Shown: positions 57,547 to 64,000 of the stretch, one piece after another
Layout: each line of letters starts with the position of its first letter
How positions within the stretch are numbered: the stretch's first letter is position 1
Origin: Actinomyces capricornis
Lineage (GTDB): Bacteria; Actinomycetota; Actinomycetes; Actinomycetales; Actinomycetaceae
Length of the DNA: 64,000 nucleotides
Assembly (NCBI RefSeq): GCF_019974135.1
Contig: NZ_AP025017.1
Location: forward strand, 1,612,001 to 1,676,000
Direction of reading: 5' to 3'
Made by a program: the position numbers and the translations under genes
The notes under the pieces: generated by a model
Databases searched by the model: none
What the model saw: only the letters and a program-made list of their open reading frames with translations
What the model was told of the DNA's origin: nothing

Positions 57547-58905
57547 ATGGAATACGTCGAAGGCAAGGAGCGCCGCTTCGGCGCGGAGGACCTGTTCTTC
57601 TCGACGACTGACGCCAAGGGTGTCATCCGCAGGACGAACCGGGTCTTCGACTCGTTGTCCCGCTACAGCGCTGAGGAGCTGGTGGGGGCGCCCCACAACA
57701 TCATCCGCCATGACGATATGCCCGCGGGCGCCTTCAAGCTCATGTGGGATGAGCTGGCGCAGGGGCGGCCGGCCTGCGTCTACGTCCTCAACCGGGCCAA
57801 GGACGGCCTGGACTACTGGGTCTTCGCCACGGTCGCGCCTCTGGCCGACGGCTACCTGTCGGTGCGCGTGCGGCCCAACAACCACGCCCTGTTCACCCCG
57901 GTCAAGGAGGTCTACCAGCGGGTGCGCACCGCCGAGCGCGAGTACGCCGAGCAGGGGCATGGCCGCCGCGAGGTCGCCGAGCACGGCGCGCAGCTGCTGG
58001 CCCAGGAGCTGGCCGCCATCCAGTTCCGCGGCCTGTACTCCTTCGCCCGCGCCGCCCTGCCGCGCGAGTTGGCCCTGCTGGTGGTCGAGGGCGTGCGGGT
58101 CCCGCGCCGCGCCGAGACCGACAGCCCGATGTCCTCCATCCTGTCCGCGGTCTCGGCCATCGAGCGCGACACCGACGAGCTGGTCTACCAGCTCGGGGAG
58201 TACCAGGATCTCATCAACGGCCTGGGCTCGTGGGCCTCGGGCGTGCGCTCGGTCATCGAGCGGGCGACCCGCGTGGGCGCCCTCGTGGGCGAGGTCACCA
58301 GCCCCGATGGGGAGTCCTCGGTGCCCACCGTCAGCGAGCGCGTCAAGGAGCGCAGCGCCCAGGCGGTCGAGGTCCTCCAGCAGCTCAACTCCTCCCTGGT
58401 GGCCCTCTATGAGACGGCCTCCGAGGTGCGCTTCCGCTCCTCGATGATGCGCCTGCACACCCTCATGGTGGGCATCTTCGCCGCGGCGGTGCTCGATGAG
58501 GTGGAGACGGAGGAGGCCTCCGAGGCCATCGGCGACCTGGCCGAGGCCCTGCTGGCCGACCTCGAGCCGCTCATCCCCTCCTGCCAGAAGGCGGCCGATC
58601 TGGCCGAGCGCCTGGATGCCGACCTGCGCTCCGTGGTGAGCAACCTGGATCGGGTCAAGCGGCCCTTCCAGCGCTGGATCCGTGCGCTCAGCGATGAGGG
58701 CGCCCAGCCGCTGGCCGAGGGAGTGGATGCCCAGGCCGTGCTGCAGGAGGCCATCGAGCTCGGCGACCAGGGATTCCCGGAGACGGCCTCCCTGGCCGAG
58801 CTGGCCGCCAAGGCGCGCGGCGTTGTGGTGACCCTCGATGAGCCGGTGATCCGCGAGCGCGTGGCCACGGTCCGCCAGTCGCTGGGGGAGATCAAGGCCG
58901 AATGA
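57547..58905 (+). CDS. Aer-type PAS sensor protein without output domain, copy 1
   Basis: 452 residues. An Aer-like PAS domain (about 12-110): FFSTTDAKGVIRRTNRVF, then APHNIIRHDDMPAGAFKLMW with Arg54, His55, Asp57 and Trp67 at the positions of the FAD-contacting residues of E. coli Aer, and RAKDGLDYWVFATVAPL. The remaining 340 residues are helical and heptad-rich with no HAMP, MCP signalling, kinase, GGDEF or HTH domain seen. No membrane segment. An AGGAG ribosome site precedes the ATG. The following gene is a diverged duplicate. Suggests a soluble redox/oxygen sensor with an unknown output. Confidence 0.85.
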   Translation: MEYVEGKERRFGAEDLFFSTTDAKGVIRRTNRVFDSLSRYSAEELVGAPHNIIRHDDMPAGAFKLMWDELAQGRPACVYVLNRAKDGLDYWVFATVAPLADGYLSVRVRPNNHALFTPVKEVYQRVRTAEREYAEQGHGRREVAEHGAQLLAQELAAIQFRGLYSFARAALPRELALLVVEGVRVPRRAETDSPMSSILSAVSAIERDTDELVYQLGEYQDLINGLGSWASGVRSVIERATRVGALVGEVTSPDGESSVPTVSERVKERSAQAVEVLQQLNSSLVALYETASEVRFRSSMMRLHTLMVGIFAAAVLDEVETEEASEAIGDLAEALLADLEPLIPSCQKAADLAERLDADLRSVVSNLDRVKRPFQRWIRALSDEGAQPLAEGVDAQAVLQEAIELGDQGFPETASLAELAAKARGVVVTLDEPVIRERVATVRQSLGEIKAE

Positions 58906-59069
58906 CGCCCCGGTCGCAACTGGGTGTCACTCGGTGACGATCCGGTAAAACCCCTGGTAGCGGTTGGGATAGACCATTAACGTTCCCCTGGCCTCGATGA
59001 CGTTGGGGGTTTTGACCAAGTATCGTGCTCCAGAGATGGGCATATTCTACTGAGCAGGCGGAGAGCATC

Positions 59070-60404
59070 ATGGAATCGCAGATCGGATACGAACGGCTGT
59101 TCGACCCGCAGGACATCTTCTTCTCCACGACGGATCTCAAGGGTGTCATTCAGAACACCAACAGGACTTTCGATGTGCTCTCGCGCTACTCCCGTGATCG
59201 TCTCATCGGTGCGGCGCACAACATCATCCGCCACCTGGATATGCCCGCAGGGGTCTTCCGCCTCATGTGGGACGACCTCCAGGATCGCAAGCCGGTCTGC
59301 GCCTACGTGACCAACCGCGCGGTCGATGGCCTGGACTACCGGGTCTTCGCCACGATCGTGCCCCTGCGCGAGGGCTACCTGTCGGTGCGCATCAAGCCGA
59401 TGGACACCTCGACCCGCACGACGGTGGAGGAGGCCTACCGCAGGGTGCGCGCCAAGGAGCGCGACCTGGCCGCGCGGGCGGCCTCCCGCTACCAGGTGGG
59501 GGAGTACGGCGCCCAGGAGCTGGGCGCGGAGCTGCGCTCCCTGGGCTTCGCCTCCCTGCAGGAGATGACCCTGGTGAGCCTGCCGCGCGAGGTGGGCCTG
59601 CTGGTGGGCGCGGGTGTGCGCGTGCCGGCGGCGGCGCCTGAGGGCCTGGGCCCGGTGGCCCGGATCCTCAACTCGGTGGCGGCCATCGAGCGGGACACCA
59701 ATGCCCTGGTCTTCGAGCTCGACGAGTACATGCGGCTCATCACCACCATGGAGGGGGCGCACGGCTCGGTGACCGGGGTCCAGGGGCGCATCGCCCGGAT
59801 CGGGCAGCTGGTCGGCCAGGAGGGCGGCGGGGCGGCCCGCACCAAGGCCCAGGCCCTGGCCGAGCGGATCACCGAGTTCGCCTCGACGGCCAACATCGAG
59901 CTGGCGGGGCTGCCCAACCGCCTGCACACGATGCACGACGCCGTCACCCAGCTGCGCTTCGCGGTGGCGCTCATGCGCCTGCTCACCCTCATGGTGGGGC
60001 GCTTCGCCCAGTCGATCCTCGATGGCTCGGAGGAGGACGCCGTCCACTCCCTGACCGACCTGTGCGAGGCCCTGGAGTCGGGCTTCGCGGGTCTGGCGCC
60101 GGTGCTGCGGACCGTGTCCACCCAGGTCGGCGAGCTCGATGACGCCCTGCGCACGGTGACCTCCAGCCTGGACCGCGCCGCCCGGCGCCTGGGCCAGTGG
60201 GTGGATGCACGCGGTGGCGGGGCAGGGGCCTCGGGCTCTGCGGTGGTCGACGAGGTGGCGGCGCTGACCGCCCAGGGCTTCCCCGAGGTGCGCTCCCTGG
60301 CTCAGCTGGCGGCCGAGTGCCGGGGACTGGGCCTGCCCTACGACGCCGAGGCCACGGACCAGCGCCTGCTGACGATCCGCCGCTCCCTGTCCGAGCTGCG
60401 CTGA
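59070..60404 (+). CDS. Aer-type PAS sensor protein without output domain, copy 2
   Basis: 444 residues, homologous along its whole length to the preceding gene product. The PAS domain reads FFSTTDLKGVIQNTNRTF and AAHNIIRHLDMPAGVFRLMW, again with Arg-His-x-Asp and Trp, and NRAVDGLDYRVFATIVPL. The helical C-terminal half includes AAIERDTNALVFELDEYMRL, matching AIERDTDELVYQLGEYQDL in copy 1. ATG 59070 is preceded by GGCGGAGA. The 164-base gap to copy 1 includes its own promoter-like AT-rich sequence, so the copies can be regulated separately. Confidence 0.85.
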   Translation: MESQIGYERLFDPQDIFFSTTDLKGVIQNTNRTFDVLSRYSRDRLIGAAHNIIRHLDMPAGVFRLMWDDLQDRKPVCAYVTNRAVDGLDYRVFATIVPLREGYLSVRIKPMDTSTRTTVEEAYRRVRAKERDLAARAASRYQVGEYGAQELGAELRSLGFASLQEMTLVSLPREVGLLVGAGVRVPAAAPEGLGPVARILNSVAAIERDTNALVFELDEYMRLITTMEGAHGSVTGVQGRIARIGQLVGQEGGGAARTKAQALAERITEFASTANIELAGLPNRLHTMHDAVTQLRFAVALMRLLTLMVGRFAQSILDGSEEDAVHSLTDLCEALESGFAGLAPVLRTVSTQVGELDDALRTVTSSLDRAARRLGQWVDARGGGAGASGSAVVDEVAALTAQGFPEVRSLAQLAAECRGLGLPYDAEATDQRLLTIRRSLSELR

Positions 60405-60617
60405 GCGCCTGCCGGGGCGGGCCCCGGGGGACATGGGGCGCTCTGTCCTGGGGTATCCGCCGGGACTGGACGCCAGGTGCGTTACAGTCGCCCCAGTGCC
60501 GGTTCGTGACGACCCCGCGGCGTCGCTGGCCCCATCCTCTTGTCCCCGTGGCTCGGGCTCCGCTCGGCGGGCCCGGTCCGTGGCGCGGCCTGCGCCCTGT
60601 CGGTAAGGAAGATCTGC

Positions 60618-63527
60618 GTGTCCACCAAGCTCGTCATTGTGGAGTCCCCCAACAAGGTGCGCTCCATTGCCGCCTACCTCGGCGATGACTTCGAGGTCGA
60701 GGCCTCGGTGGGGCACATCCGGGACCTGCCCCAGCCCTCGGAGCTGCCCGCCTCGATGAAGAAGGGCCCCTACGGCAGGTTCGCGGTCGACGTCGAGGAT
60801 GGCTTCGCGCCCTACTACGTGGTCAACCCGGATAAGAAGAAGACGGTCGCCCAGCTCAAGAAGGCGCTCAAGGGCGCCGACGAGCTCTACCTGGCCACTG
60901 ATGACGACCGCGAGGGGGAGGCGATCGCCTGGCACCTCCAGGAGGTCCTCAAGCCCACGGTCCCGGTCAAGCGGATGACCTTCACCGAGATCACCCGCGA
61001 GGCGGTGACGCGGGCGCTGAGCAGCACGCGCGAGATCGACATCAACCTGGTCGATGCCCAGGAGACCCGCCGCATCCTGGACCGCCTCGTGGGCTACGAG
61101 GTCAGCCCGGTCCTGTGGCGCAAGGTGCGGGCGGGGCTGTCGGCCGGCCGGGTCCAGTCCGTGGCCACCCGCCTGGTGGTCGAGCGCGAGCGCGAGCGCA
61201 TGGCCTTCCGCTCGGCCTCCTACTGGGGGGTGGAGGCCCGCCTGACCACGGTGCTCTCCGCGGTCGATGTGCCGGCCCGCGAGGCCTCCTCCTTCACGGC
61301 GCGCCTGACCACTCTCGATGGGCGGCGCGTGGCCACGGGCCGGGACTTCAAGGACGACGGCGAGCTGCGCCCGGCGGCGCTCAAGGCCTCGGTGGTCCAC
61401 CTCCATCAGGTGGGGGCCACGGCGGTGGCCGAGGCCATCGGCCGCGGGGAGCCGCGGGTGGCGGGCCTGGAGGAGAAGCCGTACCGCCGTCGTCCCGCTG
61501 CGCCCTTCACCACCTCCACCCTCCAGCAGGAGGCCTCCCGCAAGCTGCGGATGAACCCGCGCGAGACGATGCGCGTGGCCCAGGGCCTGTACGAGAACGG
61601 CTTCATCACCTACATGCGCACCGACTCCACGGCGCTGTCGGGGCAGGCGGTGGCCGCCGCCCGCGCCCAGGTGGCCGAGCTCTACGGGGCCGACTATGTG
61701 CCCGACAAGCCGCGCATCTACGCCTCGAAGTCCAAGGGGGCCCAGGAGGCCCACGAGGCGATCCGCCCCGCCGGGGACCACTTCCGCACCCCGGCGCAGG
61801 TCTCCTCCCAGCTCACCGGCTCCCAGTTCCGCCTCTACGAGCTCATCTGGAAGCGCACGGTGGCCTCCCAGATGGCCGACGCCGTGGGCTCGACCGCCAC
61901 GGTGAGCGTGGAGGTGCCGCTGAGCCCGGTGGCGGGGGAGTCGCGCGATGCCGGCCCGACCTTCTCGGTGGCGGGCCTGAGCGCCTCGGGGACGGTCATC
62001 ACCTTCCGCGGCTTCCTGGCCGCCTACGAGGAGGGCCGGGATGCCGAGCGCTACCAGGAGGATGCCGGAGCCGCCCCCAAGGACAGCAAGGACGTGCGCC
62101 TGCCCTCGATGATCGCGGGCCAGGAGCTCTCGCCGATGGGCGTGGAGGCCAGTGGGCACCAGACCACCCCGCCGCCGCGCTACACCGAGGCCTCCCTGGT
62201 CAAGGCCCTGGAGGAGAGGGAGATCGGCCGCCCCTCGACCTATGCGGCCACGATGTCCACGATCTCGGATCGCGGCTATGTCGAGCACCGGGGCCAGGCC
62301 CTGGTGCCCACCTGGCTGGCCTTCGCGGTCACCCGCCTGCTGGAGGAGAACTTCACCGAGCTGGTGGACTACGACTTCACGGCCTCCATGGAGCGCGACC
62401 TGGACCGCATCGCTGCCGGCCAGGAGGACCGGGTGAGCTGGCTGACGCGCTTCTACAACGGTGCTCGGGGCGCCGGGGACCAGGGCGCTGAGGATCCGGG
62501 GTCGCCGCAGGAGGGCCGGGAGCTGACCGAGCGGGGCCTGCGGGGCCTGGTCGCGGGTCTGGGGGAGATCGACGCCCGGGACATCAACTCCATCCCCATC
62601 GGTGAGGGCATCACCCTGCGGGTGGGCCGCTACGGCCCCTACCTGGAGGATGCCGAGGGCAAGCGCGCCAATGTCCCGGCCGATGTCGCCCCTGATGAGC
62701 TGGATGTGGCCAAGGCCCGTGAGCTCTTCGCGCGGGCCGCCGACGACGGCCGCGAGCTGGGCCTGGATCCCTCCACCGGGCACATGATCATCGCCAAGGA
62801 CGGGCGCTACGGCCCCTACGTCACCGAGGTCCTGCCCCAGCCCGAGGAGGGGGCCGCGCAGCCCGCGCAGGCCGAGGCCGCGGCGACGGGCAAGGGCGGG
62901 GCCAAGCGCCGCACGGCCAAGGCGGCGAAGGGCCCCAAGCCCCGCACCGCCAGTCTGCTGAAGTCCATGGACCTGGCCACGGTGAGCCTGGAGCAGGCCC
63001 TGGACCTGCTGAGCCTGCCGCGCGTGATCGGCCAGGACCCGCAGTCCGGTGAGGACATCACCGCCCAGAACGGGCGCTACGGCCCCTACCTGAAGAAGGG
63101 GGCGGACTCGCGCTCCCTGGAGACCGAGGAGCAGATCTTCTCGGTGAGCCTGGAGCAGGCCCTGGAGCTGTTCTCCCAGCCCAAGCGCCGTCGGGCCCAG
63201 TCCACCCGCGGCCCGCTGCGCGAGCTGGGGACGGATCCGGTCACGGGCCGCCCGGTGGTCATCAAGGACGGGCGCTTCGGCCCCTACTTCACCGACGGCC
63301 AGACCAATGTGACCCTGCGCCGGGACGATGACCCGGCCACGGTGACCCCCGAGCGCGCCTATGAGCTGCTGGCGGAGAAGCGCGCCAAGGGCCCGGCCAA
63401 GAAGCGCACCACCCGCAAGACCACGGCGAAGAAGGCCGCCGCGAAGAAGACGACCAGGACGGCGGCCAAGGCCTCGACGAGTACCTCCACCGCTGGGTCC
63501 GGTGGCGCGGGCGGGGACGGCGAGTAG
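60618..63527 (+). CDS. topA: DNA topoisomerase I
   Basis: 969 residues from GTG 60618 (AAGGAAG upstream). Toprim domain KLVIVESPNKVRSIAAYLGD and TDDDREGEAIAWHLQE; catalytic Tyr at about 332 in FITYMRTDSTALS; RPSTYAATMSTISDRGYV. The C-terminal part carries four repeats of the form NGRYGPYLK/DGRFGPYFTDG (actinobacterial topoisomerase C-terminal repeats) and ends in a Lys/Ala-rich tail that binds DNA processively. It lacks the zinc fingers of E. coli TopA, as usual in actinobacteria. It relaxes negative supercoils and is essential. Confidence 0.98.
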   Translation: MSTKLVIVESPNKVRSIAAYLGDDFEVEASVGHIRDLPQPSELPASMKKGPYGRFAVDVEDGFAPYYVVNPDKKKTVAQLKKALKGADELYLATDDDREGEAIAWHLQEVLKPTVPVKRMTFTEITREAVTRALSSTREIDINLVDAQETRRILDRLVGYEVSPVLWRKVRAGLSAGRVQSVATRLVVERERERMAFRSASYWGVEARLTTVLSAVDVPAREASSFTARLTTLDGRRVATGRDFKDDGELRPAALKASVVHLHQVGATAVAEAIGRGEPRVAGLEEKPYRRRPAAPFTTSTLQQEASRKLRMNPRETMRVAQGLYENGFITYMRTDSTALSGQAVAAARAQVAELYGADYVPDKPRIYASKSKGAQEAHEAIRPAGDHFRTPAQVSSQLTGSQFRLYELIWKRTVASQMADAVGSTATVSVEVPLSPVAGESRDAGPTFSVAGLSASGTVITFRGFLAAYEEGRDAERYQEDAGAAPKDSKDVRLPSMIAGQELSPMGVEASGHQTTPPPRYTEASLVKALEEREIGRPSTYAATMSTISDRGYVEHRGQALVPTWLAFAVTRLLEENFTELVDYDFTASMERDLDRIAAGQEDRVSWLTRFYNGARGAGDQGAEDPGSPQEGRELTERGLRGLVAGLGEIDARDINSIPIGEGITLRVGRYGPYLEDAEGKRANVPADVAPDELDVAKARELFARAADDGRELGLDPSTGHMIIAKDGRYGPYVTEVLPQPEEGAAQPAQAEAAATGKGGAKRRTAKAAKGPKPRTASLLKSMDLATVSLEQALDLLSLPRVIGQDPQSGEDITAQNGRYGPYLKKGADSRSLETEEQIFSVSLEQALELFSQPKRRRAQSTRGPLRELGTDPVTGRPVVIKDGRFGPYFTDGQTNVTLRRDDDPATVTPERAYELLAEKRAKGPAKKRTTRKTTAKKAAAKKTTRTAAKASTSTSTAGSGGAGGDGE

Positions 63528-63657
63528 GCCGGTGCCGGAGGGCCCCGGCCGATGGGCCGGTGACTGTCCGGCGTCAGTGGCGGGCGGTGATCGTCCCAGG
63601 TGGGGGCGGTCGCAGGGCTGCGATGATCCGGCGACGCCCCGGCGATATCGACGTCGT

Positions 63658-63676
63658 ATTGTATGCTCTGTACAAT
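63658..63676 (+). promoter_or_regulatory. Inverted repeat ATTGTA-N7-TACAAT overlapping a -10 element
   Basis: TACAAT (63671-63676) is a near-consensus -10 for the lipoprotein gene and is also the right arm of a perfect 6-bp inverted repeat. A repressor bound here would block the promoter. Confidence 0.5.
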
Positions 63677-63706
63677 TTCCCTGCACCGCTCCGAAAGGAG
63701 ATCCCT

Positions 63707-64000
63707 ATGGGTCCTATGACGTCTCGGCGTGCCGCGCTTCTGCTGCCCCTGGCCCTATCCGCCGCCCTGAGCTCCTGCTCCCTGAACCTGGGCTCTGGAG
63801 GCTCTGGAGGCTCTGGTGGGGCGCAGGCCGGGGCCGCGTCCGAGGACGCCGCCCCCGGTATCACCGATCCCGCCTGGAGGGAGATCCTCGACACGGGGGA
63901 GCAGCAGGAGGTCTCGGGCGCCTACACCGTTGCCAGCTCCGACCAGGTCCTCAACCTCACGGGCGAGCTCGATGTCCTGGCGGTCCAGGGCTCGCAGATC
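63707..64000 (+). CDS. Secreted lipoprotein, DUF3060-like, C-terminus off the window (partial)
   Basis: 98 codons are visible, open to the right edge. AAAGGAG precedes ATG 63707. The signal peptide is MGPMTSRRAALLLPLALSAA with lipobox LSSC and then a Gly-Ser linker. The mature part includes AYTVASSDQVLNLTGELDVL, whose alternating pattern resembles the start of DUF3060 beta-strand repeats. Surface-anchored, function unknown. The annotation rests on a short fragment. Confidence 0.7.
   Translation, partial: MGPMTSRRAALLLPLALSAALSSCSLNLGSGGSGGSGGAQAGAASEDAAPGITDPAWREILDTGEQQEVSGAYTVASSDQVLNLTGELDVLAVQGSQI

Noticed and set aside
58977..63686. A minus-strand open frame of about 1570 codons opposite topA and a PAS gene
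   Set aside because: Same kind of shadow: low-complexity composition, no domains, while the plus strand encodes unmistakable topoisomerase I.
1..64000. tRNA, rRNA, insertion sequences, prophage genes
   Set aside because: I looked for tRNA-like cloverleaf ends, transposase/integrase motifs and phage genes and saw none; a tRNAscan or ISfinder search would settle this.

Overview
This is a high-GC actinobacterial chromosome segment. It is most likely from an Actinomyces-like member of the Actinomycetaceae. The support is GC-rich codons almost throughout, a WhiB-type regulator, a Tad pilus locus with a DUF4244 pilin, many start codons 6-7 bases after a TANNNT-like -10 element (leaderless mRNAs), and actinobacterial core synteny. 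From memory of M. tuberculosis H37Rv, the helicase / tad / HAD / nth / crp / DUF4177 / whiB / ponA2 / metallophosphoesterase / topA set (about Rv3646c-Rv3683) is present here in rearranged form. I see no rRNA, tRNA, CRISPR array, integrase or transposase.

1-6.6 kb: a lower-GC pair of secreted-type ESX-like proteins runs off the left edge. Then come metabolic and accessory genes (DUF4921 GalT/HIT-like, RibD-C/DHFR-like, NAD-dependent epimerase, VOC protein), an iteron-like repeat cluster and a TetR regulator. 6.7-15.8 kb: two very large helicases lie side by side. One is a 1772-residue protein read as HEPN(Swt1)-like, transglutaminase-like, DUF4011, SF1 helicase, Vsr/MTES_1575 nuclease and DUF3320. 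The other is a 1212-residue SWIM-SNF2 ATPase. This is the best candidate here for an under-described defence or genome-maintenance system. 16.1-21.2 kb: a Tat-exported DUF1800/DUF1501 pair, then the pilin half of a Tad system (DUF4244 pilin and two TadE/TadG-like pseudopilins). 21.2-31.1 kb: a heterodimeric ABC exporter, a MacB-like ATPase/permease pair, an MrfA-like DUF1998 helicase, and a MazEF-like pair whose toxin looks N-terminally short.

31.2-40.6 kb: an orphan lipoprotein in a lower-GC patch, then core cell-wall and regulatory genes: metallophosphoesterase, class A penicillin-binding protein, WhiB, DUF4177, Crp, endonuclease III, an alpha/beta hydrolase lacking an obvious nucleophile, and AzlCD. 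40.7-46.8 kb: two membrane proteins (one with a roughly 740-residue disordered tail), a degenerate Fic protein and a HAD phosphatase. 47.2-50.8 kb: the engine half of the Tad system (Ssd, TadA ATPase, a single-ORF TadB-TadC fusion), separated by about 26 kb from its pilins. 50.9-64 kb: PH-domain membrane protein, a 72-bp perfect palindrome, methyltransferase, PAP2 phosphatase, an OmpR-type two-component system, two tandem Aer-type PAS proteins without a chemotaxis signalling domain, topoisomerase I, and the start of a lipoprotein.

Genes likely to act together: TadA/TadBC/Ssd with the distant DUF4244/TadE pilins; the two exporter half-transporters; the MacB-like pair; the sensor kinase with its regulator; the tandem PAS proteins; and, as inference, the two giant helicases.
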